The notes under the pieces are model-generated. The model saw nothing but the letters and a program-made list of their open reading frames with translations. It was not told the origin of the DNA and ran no database searches. Shown here piece after piece: positions 24,615-33,611 of a stretch of 64,000 bases of DNA; the stretch's first letter is position 1; every line of letters starts with the position of its first letter. The stretch is taken from positions 19,239 through 83,238 of the forward strand of contig JBJFHL010000091.1 in assembly GCA_051893555.1 (NCBI GenBank). Direction: 5' to 3'. Source of the DNA: RGIG7179 sp051893555. Lineage in GTDB: Bacteria > Bacillota > Clostridia > Peptostreptococcales > Anaerovoracaceae. The position numbers were made by a program, and so were the translations under genes.

Positions 24615-25616
24615 ATGGTAATCACAGTTCTGCTATTTATCCTCGGACTCATCTTGCTGATTAAAGGCGGTGACTGGTTCGTAGACGGCGCCACCGGCAT
24701 CGCCCAGCGTTTCCATATTCCGGAGATTCTCATCGGTGCTACCGTGGTCTCCATCGGCACGACTCTGCCGGAGGTCATGGTATCCGCCACTTCTGCGCTA
24801 GGCGGTCACGGAGAAATCGCCTACGGCAATGCCATCGGTTCCATCATCTGTAATACTGCTTTTATCGCAGCACTGTCCATCACCATCAAACCTGCGCCGG
24901 TACAGCGGTATACCCTCCGCACGCCGGTCATGTTCTTTTTTGTTTCTGCTGCCTTTTATATGTACACCGCATATATCGACGGATTCTTCAGCCGCGTCAC
25001 CGGTATCATCCTGCTGGGGATCTTCCTGATCTACATGATCCTGACGGTCATGCAGATGACCCGGGATCCGGAGCACCCGGAGCTGGCTTCGGACGGAACC
25101 GCCATCACCAACGAAGAAGAAATTGCAGAAGAGACCCGTACCACAGGCAAAAATTTGTTTCTGCTGGTTCTCGGTGCAGCCCTCATTGCGGTCGGCGCTA
25201 ACCTGCTGGTGGATAACGGCATCCTGATCGCGCAGGCTCTGGGCGTACCGGAATCTGTCATCGCCCTCACCTTCGTGGCCCTGGGCACTTCCCTGCCGGA
25301 GCTGGTCACCGCTGTGACCTCCCTGCTGAAGGGACACGGTTCCATGTCCATCGGCAACGTGATCGGCGCCAACCTGTTCAATCTGGTTCTGGTCAGCGGC
25401 GTCTCCACCTCACTGGCCCCGTTCAAGGTGCCGGAAAGTTCTGTCATCGCAGGCCATAACGCCTCTCTGGTGCTGGAGATTCCGGTCATGGTGGCCGTCA
25501 TGCTGATTCTGACCGTACCGGCCATGTTCAAAGGAAAGCTCTACCGGGGCCAGGGCATCCTGCTGCTGTGTATCTATGCAGCCTTCTGTATTTTCCAGTT
25601 TACCATGTCTGCATAA
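24615..25616 (+). CDS. Ca2+/Na+ antiporter, CaCA family (YrbG-like)
   Basis: 333 residues from the ATG at 24615, which has AGGAGG upstream. Two alpha-repeats carry the ion-binding signatures IGTTLPEVMVS with GNAIGSIICNT, and LGTSLPELVTA with GNVIGANLFN. Ten hydrophobic segments are expected, split by an acidic loop (NEEEIAEETR). Family members exchange Na+ or K+ for Ca2+. It completes the ion-transport run that begins with trkA and is followed by a terminator. Confidence 0.9.
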   Translation: MVITVLLFILGLILLIKGGDWFVDGATGIAQRFHIPEILIGATVVSIGTTLPEVMVSATSALGGHGEIAYGNAIGSIICNTAFIAALSITIKPAPVQRYTLRTPVMFFFVSAAFYMYTAYIDGFFSRVTGIILLGIFLIYMILTVMQMTRDPEHPELASDGTAITNEEEIAEETRTTGKNLFLLVLGAALIAVGANLLVDNGILIAQALGVPESVIALTFVALGTSLPELVTAVTSLLKGHGSMSIGNVIGANLFNLVLVSGVSTSLAPFKVPESSVIAGHNASLVLEIPVMVAVMLILTVPAMFKGKLYRGQGILLLCIYAAFCIFQFTMSA

Positions 25617-25642
25617 GAAGCGCTTAAATATGTTTTTCCGTG

Positions 25643-25680
25643 CTGCCGCATAATGGTTTCCATTGGTGCGGCAGTTTTTT
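25643..25680 (+). terminator. Terminator of the ion-transport operon
   Basis: CTGCCGCA (25643-25650) pairs with TGCGGCAG (25667-25674), followed by TTTTTT. Confidence 0.85.
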
Positions 25681-25705
25681 ATTTCCGTATTCCTTCAAAT
25701 ACTTC

Positions 25706-25771
25706 TTGACAGATAACCGTATTACTCATATAATACAGTTAGGCAAACCGTATTATTCAAGTAATACAGTT
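25706..25771 (+). promoter_or_regulatory. Promoter and twin operators of the GntR/ABC operon
   Basis: A consensus promoter has TTGACA (25706-25711), 17 bp, TATAAT (25729-25734). Two near-identical 26-bp dyads, AACCGTATTA...TAATACAGTT, lie at 25715-25740 and 25746-25771, 31 bp apart. The first covers the -10 box. This fits autorepression by the GntR protein encoded next. Confidence 0.8.
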
Positions 25772-25807
25772 TAACATGAATTCTTTCAGAAAGGAGACAG
25801 TTTACCG

Positions 25808-26179
25808 TTGATTACTTTTGACCAATTTAAGCTGGAGGACGGTATGCCGATCTATCTGCAGATCGTGCTCTACATCAAACGGGGTATTATTGCAGGCGTC
25901 ATTGTCGACGGCGATGAACTGCCTTCCCGCCGGATTCTTTCTGCACTACTTGGTGTCAATCCCAATACGGTACAGAAAACCTACCGGATTCTGGAGGATG
26001 AGGGGCTGATTCAGTCCCATACAGGAGCGAAAAGCTATATGGTGCTGGATGAAGAAAAGGTCCGCCGCATTCGTCGGGAGCTGCTGGAAGGAGATGCCCG
26101 GGCTGTTGTCAGTGCCATGAAGCAGATGGGTCTTTCCCTGGACGAAGCGACTGCCCTGCTGAAAAAATACTGGGATTAA
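25808..26179 (+). CDS. GntR family regulator, YtrA subfamily
   Basis: 123 residues starting with TTG at 25808, 7 bp after AAAGGAGA. Residues 10-75 are the GntR winged helix (PIYLQIVLYIKRGIIAGVIV; LPSRRILSALLGVNPNTVQK). The C-terminal part is only about 45 residues, the short YtrA type with no ligand-binding domain. YtrA-type repressors control ABC transporter operons that answer cell-wall-active compounds in Bacillus. The gene heads an operon with one ATPase and five membrane or surface proteins and is preceded by a pair of dyad operators. Confidence 0.9.
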   Translation: MITFDQFKLEDGMPIYLQIVLYIKRGIIAGVIVDGDELPSRRILSALLGVNPNTVQKTYRILEDEGLIQSHTGAKSYMVLDEEKVRRIRRELLEGDARAVVSAMKQMGLSLDEATALLKKYWD

Positions 26180-26191
26180 GGGGGTGAATCC

Positions 26192-26716
26192 ATGAAAAAG
26201 AAATTCATCGAAAAATGGGAGCGGTATGCACCGCCCGGCGCGGATGTGGGAAAGCAGATAAACCGCTTCTCCGGCCAGATTCTGCTTGTCGTTTTCTATG
26301 CACTCGGATGCTTCCTGCTTCGCTACCTGACGGCACGAAGCAATTTATATTACTATACGGGCGGGCAGCACATTCTGCGGCCGGATGCAGTCATGCCGGA
26401 TTTCACGGAAATGACAGCACACATGTTTCTCTTTCATATTATCCTGTTTTTGATTTTGCTTGGAAGAATCGCCGGCAACTACGCTTCTTTTTATCGAGGC
26501 AGCAAAAGTATCTACCTGATGAAGCGGCTGCCGGATCCCATGGAGCGCCACCGGCGCTGCCTTACCCTTCCCCTGGCCGGAATTGCTGTCATCGTCCTGA
26601 CGGCAATTACTGCCCTGCTGATCAGTTTTATGGTATATCTGCTGTTCACCCCGGCGGCGTGCATGACGCCGGGACAATGGCAGAAGTTATGGAGTGTGAT
26701 CTTATGTTGGAATTGA
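26192..26716 (+). CDS. ABC operon membrane protein, four TM segments
   Basis: 174 residues. Hydrophobic stretches lie near residues 30-45 (ILLVVFYALGCFLL), 75-93 (MFLFHIILFLILLGRIA) and 126-152 (LAGIAVIVLTAITALLISFM). A soluble N-terminus of about 28 residues precedes them. The pattern resembles ABC-2 permease fragments, but the family is not recognised. It overlaps the ATPase start by 13 bp, so translation is coupled. It may be an extra permease subunit. Confidence 0.7.
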   Translation: MKKKFIEKWERYAPPGADVGKQINRFSGQILLVVFYALGCFLLRYLTARSNLYYYTGGQHILRPDAVMPDFTEMTAHMFLFHIILFLILLGRIAGNYASFYRGSKSIYLMKRLPDPMERHRRCLTLPLAGIAVIVLTAITALLISFMVYLLFTPAACMTPGQWQKLWSVILCWN

Positions 26717-27444
26717 AAAACGTATCGAAACAATATGGAACGAAACAGGCGCTGAAAGACGTCAGCCTAACCCTGCCCCGCGGCGAAATCGTCGGGCTGT
26801 TCGGAGAAAACGGTGCCGGTAAGACGACACTGATGAAATGCATCCTGGGCCTGACCTCCTGCCGGGGAACCATTATCCTGGATGGAGAGCCTGTCTCCCG
26901 GAAAAACATTACCCGCCTGTCCTTCGGCACCGGTGAGCATTCTTTTTTCCCGGGGCTCAATGCGAAGGATCACCGGATCTTTTATGAAGATCATTTTCCG
27001 TCATTCTCAGAAAAACGGTTTCAGGTGCTGATGGATTTCTTCGCACTGCCTGCGGGACGCCGGATCGGCAGCTTCTCCACCGGCCAGAAGAACCAGTTCG
27101 AGGTGGTTCTGGCCCTGTCCCAGGGAGCCGATTATATCCTCTTAGACGAGCCTTTCGCCGGAAACGATGTGTTTAACCGGGAAGACTTTTATAAGGTGCT
27201 GCTGGGCATTCTGGAGCCTTCTGAGACGGTGCTTCTGTCTACACACCTGATTGAGGAGGTGTCTGACTTTATCAGCCGCGCCGTGCTGCTCCATCAGGGA
27301 CAGATTGCAGGCGATCACAATGTCCAGGAACTGGAGGAAAGCGGACGCAGTCTGATGGATGTGATCCGTCAGACCTATCAGTACCGTTCCGACCGGGTGC
27401 TGCAGGCACTGGAAAATCTGTCGGACGAGGATGGTCCGTTCTGA
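26704..27444 (+). CDS. ABC transporter ATP-binding protein
   Basis: 246 residues from the ATG at 26704. Walker A is GENGAGKTTL (about residues 38-47), the signature motif reads SFSTGQKNQ, where the usual SGGQ is replaced by STGQ, and Walker B is YILLDEPFAGND. The H-loop is LSTHLIEE. It is the only ATPase of the operon. The length and BcrA/YtrB-like sequence fit transporters for peptides or lipid-linked compounds. It would energise the flanking permease pairs. Confidence 0.92.
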   Translation: MLELKNVSKQYGTKQALKDVSLTLPRGEIVGLFGENGAGKTTLMKCILGLTSCRGTIILDGEPVSRKNITRLSFGTGEHSFFPGLNAKDHRIFYEDHFPSFSEKRFQVLMDFFALPAGRRIGSFSTGQKNQFEVVLALSQGADYILLDEPFAGNDVFNREDFYKVLLGILEPSETVLLSTHLIEEVSDFISRAVLLHQGQIAGDHNVQELEESGRSLMDVIRQTYQYRSDRVLQALENLSDEDGPF

Positions 27445-27463
27445 TCATACCGGGGGTGAGATT

Positions 27464-28192
27464 ATGAATAAGAATATGTCAGTTATCATACTTTTTCAAA
27501 AGCAGGCACTGAAAGCCATCCTGCCGGTTCTGGCGGCCATGCCCGTTCTGGAAGGCATTCTGTTTTTTCTTCTGACCGGCAGTCTTCGTGCAAACGGGGC
27601 TTTCTGGCTGGAGGATCTGGTGGAAAAAAGCGCCATGTGGTGGGTATTCTGGATTGCCTTCGCCGCAACTTGCATTCTGCTGCTCCGGGCTGCATCCGAC
27701 GGCACGGGGCGTCCGTCTTACAGCTTGCAGCGGCTTGCCGTTTCTCCGCAAAATCTGTTCGCCTGCCATTTGCTGGCTCTGATGGTCTCTTTCCTTCTGC
27801 TGTGGGCCGTGCAGATTCTGACGGTGTTCCTGTTGCTCTCCTGGGTCTGCAGCAATCCGGCGTATTCCTCCTTCAGCTCCCAGTCTGTTTTTCTGGCCTT
27901 CTACCGGAATGACTTTCTCCATAATCTGCTGCCCATGGAAGACTGGCTCTGCTGGCTGCGGAATCTGGTGCTGTTTTTCGGTCTGACCACTTCTGCCGCG
28001 TACTTCGCCCTTCCACAGGATGAAAGCGAAAAGAAAAGCAATATTCTCTTTCTGCTGCACATCGCCGTCCTCATCATCAGCTTCACCTGGTCCCTGGGCA
28101 GCAACGGGATGAATGCCCTGGCAATTCTGTGCTCCGGGTGCTGCAGCGTCACCATTCTCTGCAAAATTTTTCGTAAGGAGGCCGCCCAATGA
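27464..28192 (+). CDS. ABC operon permease-like protein, copy A
   Basis: 242 residues from the ATG at 27464 behind GGGGGTGAG. Six hydrophobic segments are visible (for example ILPVLAAMPVLEGILFFLL; LLALMVSFLLLWAVQILTVF; ILFLLHIAVLIISF). It is paralogous to the protein at 29571: both have LLWAVQ or ILWAVQ followed by VFLL or AFFL, and FYxNDFLH before the next segment. The stop overlaps the following start (ATGA). It is an integral membrane component, probably a permease. Confidence 0.78.
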   Translation: MNKNMSVIILFQKQALKAILPVLAAMPVLEGILFFLLTGSLRANGAFWLEDLVEKSAMWWVFWIAFAATCILLLRAASDGTGRPSYSLQRLAVSPQNLFACHLLALMVSFLLLWAVQILTVFLLLSWVCSNPAYSSFSSQSVFLAFYRNDFLHNLLPMEDWLCWLRNLVLFFGLTTSAAYFALPQDESEKKSNILFLLHIAVLIISFTWSLGSNGMNALAILCSGCCSVTILCKIFRKEAAQ

Positions 28193-29574
28193 AACACAAA
28201 GGTCAATTGCTCTGGATACTGGTACCCGTTCTGATGATCGCTGCCGTCTTTCTGGTCACGCTGGGCAGCCTGCTGCCCCAGCGGAATCAGGTTGCGGTGG
28301 AACATACGGTGCTCTATGGAGATCCGGCTGCGGCAGAAGGTCTGGAAGCCGTTTGCCGGACTGCATTCCAGGATCAGCTGTTTTGGGATACAACCATTCG
28401 ACCGGGTGCCTCTCCGGATGTCGAAACATCCTATGATTTCAGTTTCAAAAAACAGGTATCGTACTATGCGCAAGACTGTGGATTCAACATGAGTTCCACA
28501 TGTTCCTACGACGTCAGTTATCTGGAATCTGTGGGCGTTCCTTCCCAGCCGCTGGAAGATGCCATTGCGGACCTGGAAGCAGAAACCGAGATCGGAGAAA
28601 CGAAATCCAGAAGATATCCACTGCAGCAGTTTTTCGACAATTACCTCATCGAATATTATATTTATTTTCCATATACACAGAACCGGTCCCTTCTGGTGGA
28701 CATCGACGAAGCGGTTTTTTCGGATTTTTTCCGCATTCCCGTGTTGCCGGAAGAGCAGATTGTGATTACTTACGATAAAACCGATTACCCGAGCGAAGTT
28801 ATTTCCAAAGAAGTGGAGGGTGGATTTCCCACGAGAACCTGCAGCGTCTTCACCGATGATGCCATTTACTTCTCTTTCGATAACGTCACAGGTGATGGCC
28901 GGTATGTGGATACCAGCCTGATTCCCGGCGGGTACGGCATTTACCGTCTGCCTTATGCGAAGGAGACTTCCTCCGGCAGCAGCCCATACTATACGGTGCA
29001 GTCAGAGGAACTGTCCAACTGCTTTTCTCTGGATCCGACCGTCCGCGTCTGCGATCTGCGGCTGGACAGCCGGCAGGAAACCCTGTTCCTCTATACCCAG
29101 GAAGGCGAAAAAAACTGGCTGACACTGCTTCGCACCGACACGATGGAAATTCTCCAGCGGCTCTGTCTGTCCGGAAACGAAATGGATGCCAGTCCGTGGT
29201 ACCAGGCCGATGACTTTTTCGTACTCAGCGACGGGTATGAACTGCTGCTCTTTGCCAAAAAGGAAGACGGCCGATTCGAAAAACAGCTGGAGACTTCCCT
29301 TTCACCGTCGGAGGAACCGCTGTTTCATCTCAGTTACAAAGCAACCATGGCATGGGACGGCAGGCAGCTGGCAATCACATCCGCCAGTCCGAAGGAAGAG
29401 AACGAGTGGGTCACTACCGCCTTCATTCTGGCCGTGTACGATGAATCCGGGCTGCGTTACATCGGACGGTATGACCCGATTCTGAACCCGACCGCAAGGC
29501 CCGAAGATTTCAATTATTTCTGCCAGTCACCCGACAATGCTCTTCCGGAAATCCGCTGGGAGGTGAAACCATGA
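28189..29574 (+). CDS. ABC operon membrane-anchored ectodomain protein, copy A
   Basis: 461 residues. An N-terminal hydrophobic segment (LLWILVPVLMIAAVFLVTLG, residues 7-26) is followed by a large extracytoplasmic domain rich in aromatic and acidic residues. The second half has beta-propeller-like repeats (CDLRLDSRQETLFLYTQEGE; FFVLSDGYELLLFAKKEDGR). It shares YGDPAAAEGL/QGDPSAIHGL, DQLFWDT/QDLFWET and PGGYGIYR(L/I)PY with the protein at 30161. No family is recognised. It may bind substrate outside the membrane. Confidence 0.72.
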   Translation: MKHKGQLLWILVPVLMIAAVFLVTLGSLLPQRNQVAVEHTVLYGDPAAAEGLEAVCRTAFQDQLFWDTTIRPGASPDVETSYDFSFKKQVSYYAQDCGFNMSSTCSYDVSYLESVGVPSQPLEDAIADLEAETEIGETKSRRYPLQQFFDNYLIEYYIYFPYTQNRSLLVDIDEAVFSDFFRIPVLPEEQIVITYDKTDYPSEVISKEVEGGFPTRTCSVFTDDAIYFSFDNVTGDGRYVDTSLIPGGYGIYRLPYAKETSSGSSPYYTVQSEELSNCFSLDPTVRVCDLRLDSRQETLFLYTQEGEKNWLTLLRTDTMEILQRLCLSGNEMDASPWYQADDFFVLSDGYELLLFAKKEDGRFEKQLETSLSPSEEPLFHLSYKATMAWDGRQLAITSASPKEENEWVTTAFILAVYDESGLRYIGRYDPILNPTARPEDFNYFCQSPDNALPEIRWEVKP

Positions 29575-30176
29575 GAAAACATATGGCCTTCTTTCGACTC
29601 ATCGCAAAATCTGTCCTTCCGGCGTTTGCTGCCTGCCTTGTCGTCATGACTGCTGTGGAAGTCTTTCTCTTCTGGCACACGGCCGGCCGCATGGATTTTG
29701 AAAAACGTATGCTGCCCGATCTGATTGACGAAAGCAATATATCTTTCGTCTTCATTGCAGCTGTACTTGCATTGTATCTGCTGCTCTGTCTCTCACGGGA
29801 CAGCTTTGCAGGACGGCAGGACTATACCCTCCGCCGTTTGACCCTCCGCGGACGCAGCATATTTTTCTGGCAGTTCCTGTTCAGTGCATTCTGTTACTTT
29901 ATTTTGTGGGCGGTACAGGTCTGGGTGGCCTTTTTCCTCTGCCGGTGGTTCCTGCACGAAACAGACGCAGCCTGGATCAATGGACAGACGCTGATGCTGA
30001 CCTTTTATCAAAACGATTTTTTACATCACACCATGCCGCTGTCAGACACGATGGGCTGGTTTCGGGAAATAATGCTCTTTCTGAGTATGGCATTCTCAGC
30101 GGCTGTGATCCGATATAATATTATGATGCGGAGGAACCGCCGTGGAGAGGAGGAAACCCCATGCGAAAATATATGA
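29571..30176 (+). CDS. ABC operon permease-like protein, copy B
   Basis: 201 residues overlapping the previous stop by 4 bp. Five or so hydrophobic segments (for example VLPAFAACLVVMTAVEVFLF; FIAAVLALYLLLCLS; FSAFCYFILWAVQVWVAFFL). It is the shorter paralogue of the protein at 27464; the last hydrophobic segment of that protein is missing and replaced by a basic tail (RRNRRGEEET). Its start and stop overlaps show tight coupling within the operon. Confidence 0.76.
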   Translation: MRKHMAFFRLIAKSVLPAFAACLVVMTAVEVFLFWHTAGRMDFEKRMLPDLIDESNISFVFIAAVLALYLLLCLSRDSFAGRQDYTLRRLTLRGRSIFFWQFLFSAFCYFILWAVQVWVAFFLCRWFLHETDAAWINGQTLMLTFYQNDFLHHTMPLSDTMGWFREIMLFLSMAFSAAVIRYNIMMRRNRRGEEETPCENI

Positions 30177-31621
30177 CGCTCTTGCTTCTCGCAGTCATGA
30201 TCGTGTTTCCTGCGGCCAGTCTTGGCTGGATCTCGGGGCAGCTCCGCACTGCCGAAGAACAGGTTGAAATCACAGAAACCTACCGTCAGGGAGACCCTTC
30301 TGCAATCCATGGTCTGCGATTACAGCTGCAGTCCTCCTGTGGGCAGGACCTTTTCTGGGAAACGGACTGTATGTTTCAGGACGAATCCATGTACCCCACA
30401 TCAGAAAGCAGGTTCAGCTACGGGCAGCAAAACCCAGAGCTTCCTGAAACCTCATCCTGCTACTTTAACCTGAATGTATCACATGGTCACGATTCGTGGG
30501 AGGAATCCGTTGCGGGAGAGCAGCCGGGACTGGCTGCCGCATCGCTGGAAATTGCAGAAGACACACCTGCCGGAAAAACCGGCCGCCGTACTGTCCGCAT
30601 GGCAGATTACTGCAAATACTATGCACTGAGTCTGCAGGCCAGAATCCCTTTTGCAAATGCGTCCAGTCAGAAGAATTTTTTCGGATCCAGCAGAGTGATC
30701 CTGGATGAAACTGCGAAAGCGTCCTGGTACGCTTCATTGGAAAAGAATTCCGGGCAAAAGATTATGCAGGAATTGCAGGATTATTTTCAGATTCCGGTTC
30801 TGGAGGATGAAAACGTTTTCATTGAAATAGGAAGAGATTACTCCGGAAACGTGGACAGCGCAGCTTACGGGACTCCGGAAAAAGGTTCCGATGCGTATTA
30901 TACATCGTGTCAGAGCGTGGATCTCGGAAATGCGTTCTGTTTCGTGATTCAAGGGCACAGTGTCTGGGGCAAACCAATGGATTTCAGTCAGGTTCCCGGC
31001 GGATATGGAATCTACAGAATTCCATACACTTCAGAAGGAGTGCTTCAACCGGAAAAGCTGACCATGGTACATTGCCTGAATCCTTCTATTGATATTCTCA
31101 GTCTTTCACTCTCCGAAGATGGCAGCCGGATCCTTCTTCAAACGTTGGAAGATGACGATTTATACTGCCTGACCGTCCTTCATGCAGATACCTTCAAGGA
31201 GCTGCAGTACACTGCATATCCGTTGCAAAAATCAGAAGAGCATACAGTGCCGTCCCTTTTCCGTGGAGAAAACTGTCTTGCGGTTCTTTCTGCAAACATG
31301 CAACAGCTTATGATCCTGGCGGAGAAAGACGACGGCACTTATCAAGACGTATTTACAGCCCACCTTCCGGAGAAGCTGATGGAAACGCAGAGCTTCACTG
31401 ACTGTGACCGTCTGTTATACACAGATGGACGCCTTTTCATCGCCGGTTCTCTGTATATTTCCGACAACCGTGGCGAACGTCCATACGGATTTTACATTGC
31501 GGTCTATGATGAAACGGGGTTGCTGTACTATGGAGAATATGAAACCAGTCTGCTGGAACAGCTGAACAGTCAGTCGTACTCCTACTGGACGCAGGAAATG
31601 ACAATTTTTCATTCTCAATGA
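30161..31621 (+). CDS. ABC operon membrane-anchored ectodomain protein, copy B
   Basis: 486 residues overlapping the previous gene by 16 bp. Residues 5-22 (MTLLLLAVMIVFPAASLGW) are a signal anchor. The ectodomain follows the same plan as the protein at 28189, with QGDPSAIHGL, QDLFWET, FQIPVLEDE and PGGYGIYRIPY, plus a C-terminal beta-propeller-like region (LSLSLSEDGSRILLQTLEDD). Overall identity to copy A is visibly moderate, so the duplication is not recent. It is the last gene of the operon and is followed by a strong terminator. Confidence 0.72.
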   Translation: MRKYMTLLLLAVMIVFPAASLGWISGQLRTAEEQVEITETYRQGDPSAIHGLRLQLQSSCGQDLFWETDCMFQDESMYPTSESRFSYGQQNPELPETSSCYFNLNVSHGHDSWEESVAGEQPGLAAASLEIAEDTPAGKTGRRTVRMADYCKYYALSLQARIPFANASSQKNFFGSSRVILDETAKASWYASLEKNSGQKIMQELQDYFQIPVLEDENVFIEIGRDYSGNVDSAAYGTPEKGSDAYYTSCQSVDLGNAFCFVIQGHSVWGKPMDFSQVPGGYGIYRIPYTSEGVLQPEKLTMVHCLNPSIDILSLSLSEDGSRILLQTLEDDDLYCLTVLHADTFKELQYTAYPLQKSEEHTVPSLFRGENCLAVLSANMQQLMILAEKDDGTYQDVFTAHLPEKLMETQSFTDCDRLLYTDGRLFIAGSLYISDNRGERPYGFYIAVYDETGLLYYGEYETSLLEQLNSQSYSYWTQEMTIFHSQ

Positions 31622-31625
31622 AAAG

Positions 31626-31678
31626 AAAAAGGGACCTGTCACAGGATAGTTCTTCCGACATTGACGAGTCCCTTTTTT
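31626..31678. terminator. Bidirectional terminator after the ABC operon
   Basis: AAAAAGGGAC and GTCCCTTTTTT enclose about 32 bp. A on one side and T on the other allow it to stop both the ABC operon and the facing Rpn remnant. Confidence 0.75.
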
Positions 31679-31686
31679 ACATTCTC

Positions 31687-32566
31687 TTAATTTTCAATCA
31701 GTTTCCGGTACTCCGGACGATCCTCCATCGGAAGCCCCAGAGCATCCATAGCTGCCTCAATGGATAGATTCATGTTTCTCATCAGATTTCGTATGGCATC
31801 GGCCATATTCTTTACAGCCTCCTGCCGTCCTCTTTCCAAAGCGTTCTCTTCGATTGCATCGCTGAAATTGCACATTTTCTCTGCCTCCCCTTCCATCTTT
31901 CTCGTCATTGGAATCCCAAACTTTGATTCCAGAATTTGCTTCTTCTGTATCGGCTGTATCTTTCCCGAAAGCAGTACATCCAGCATCTGAAGAATATCCA
32001 CTTGCGTGTTTTCTGGATTCCCCAGACAAATCATGACCAGAGTTATCAAGTCATAATCTTCTTTTTTCTCTCGGCTTTTACCGACAACGATTTCTTCTGC
32101 CATCTGATATGTACTGATTGAATTTTCTCTGCGTTTCGGCGGCTCCAGACAGATCCAGATAGAATATACCTTTCTGATTTTTCCGTAGTCTTCACCACGA
32201 AAGACTGTTCCACGTTGGGATGAGATCAAACGACAGATATAATAAATTCCCCGCTTCGTCAAAGGATAACCCGGGTGAAATTTTCTCTGTCACAGATGAA
32301 TCTTCGTTCTGTGTGCCTATAATTCGACCATCTATCGGCTTTTCCGTCAGATCATCTGCATGAACCGGTACTGACGCAACTTCTGGTGAACTCACGATGT
32401 ACCTTTCTGCAATTTCTTCGATGGAACAGTCCCGATATTCATCAGTACATTTTTTCAAAATCCAGGCAAGCACAACTTTATTTGATAAAATATGTTTGCA
32501 GCATGTATCGTATCCAGCTTTCGCTCCAGCCAGATCAATATCTTTCGCAATGGTTGTTTTCTGCAT
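31687..32566 (-). pseudogene. Rpn-type recombination-promoting nuclease/transposase, broken
   Basis: The N-terminal part starts at 32566 (MQKTTIAKDIDLAGAKAGYD, with KHILSNKVVLAWILKKCTDE), typical of the PD-(D/E)XK Rpn family. The frame then runs out at about 32192. The C-terminal part resumes one frame over with HPGYPLTKRGIYYICRLISS, LVMICLGNPENTQ and the usual LERGRQEAVKNMADAIRNLM tail. The stretch expected between the halves (a DIRF...INVEAQ-like block) is missing, so there is an internal deletion as well as a frameshift. Rpn genes occur in many copies in Lachnospiraceae and decay often. Confidence 0.82.
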
Positions 32567-32701
32567 TGTTTCTTCCCCTATATTGTATGAAAAAAGCAAT
32601 AATTTGTCAACGACCGGTCTTTATGATAACTATACCATAAATTCCATTTTTTACAACCATTTATTTCCGTCATATATTTCCATTTTCCGACATAATTCGA
32701 T

Positions 32702-33514
32702 TCATTTACTTTTAACTGCAATTTCATAAGCGGTATATGTACCTGCAGGTTTATATCCGAAACTTTCGGCAAGATGGAGGGATTCCGGATTCTGTGCATC
32801 CCAGCTTGGGTAAAGTCCGCGGTCCAGGCATTCCAGAATCAGGCGGGCACCGCAGCACCGGGCAAGTCCTTTCAGGCGATGATCCGGATGGGTATCAATT
32901 TCGATTTCTATCCCTTTTTCGTATCGGGAATAGGATGCCGCACTTGCAGCAAGCTTACCATCCTTCCGGTCCACTGCGGCTACACCGATTCCAAGGCTCT
33001 GAAAATCACGATAGCTTGCGAACTGCCCGCAGAGGCTGAAGCTCCATTCCTCCGATAATGCCTGCTGATATATCGCAGCATCTAACATTTGCAGCACATA
33101 ACCTTCCGGTACATTCTCCGCCATGGCTTCCAGTTTACCTCTGTCGAAGGCATTGCCATCTTTCTCTGTGGCGTATCGTGTTACTTTGCGTGCACGCTGA
33201 CCCAGGCTTTTTTCAACCAGCTTCGCCCAGCTTGGATCCTGCGGCACCATAATGCACATGGAGAGCGGATAGTCTTCCAGAGCCGCAGCAAACTGAATCA
33301 GCCCTGTATCCGGTTTTCCTGCCAGAAAGCAGAAATCTCCCAGAATCACCGCCGCCGAAGAAGGATTTTTCAACGTGTCAGCGAAAACACGGCCCTGAAT
33401 ATTTTGCAAAGCGGACCAGATCATGGTCTCCTTCCACCCTTCAAAAAGCACGGAAGCCTCCCGCAGCTGCGCAGGTTCCGTGAGCTGTGGATAGTTAAAA
33501 TTCTGTATGTTCAT
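32702..33514 (-). CDS. GNAT family N-acetyltransferase
   Basis: 270 residues from the ATG at 33514, which has GAGGAAAT upstream; an ATG at 33541 is possible. The C-terminal half holds the acetyl-CoA fold: KLAASAASYSRYEKGIEIEI, then HPDHRLKGLARCCGARLILE (a variant of the Q/RxxGxG/A loop) and NPESLHLAESFGYKPAGTY. The N-terminal 130 residues are an unrelated domain seen in the zwittermicin-resistance-like GNAT branch. The substrate is unknown. It is a single-gene unit. Confidence 0.82.
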   Translation of the reverse strand: MNIQNFNYPQLTEPAQLREASVLFEGWKETMIWSALQNIQGRVFADTLKNPSSAAVILGDFCFLAGKPDTGLIQFAAALEDYPLSMCIMVPQDPSWAKLVEKSLGQRARKVTRYATEKDGNAFDRGKLEAMAENVPEGYVLQMLDAAIYQQALSEEWSFSLCGQFASYRDFQSLGIGVAAVDRKDGKLAASAASYSRYEKGIEIEIDTHPDHRLKGLARCCGARLILECLDRGLYPSWDAQNPESLHLAESFGYKPAGTYTAYEIAVKSK

Positions 33515-33611
33515 ATATTTCCTCGAGCTTTCTTCAGACATTTTTCTTCTCTTTATCCTAACAGAAAAAGGGCAGCAGTGCCACCCCTCTTCCTGAAATA
33601 TTGGTTTTGTT

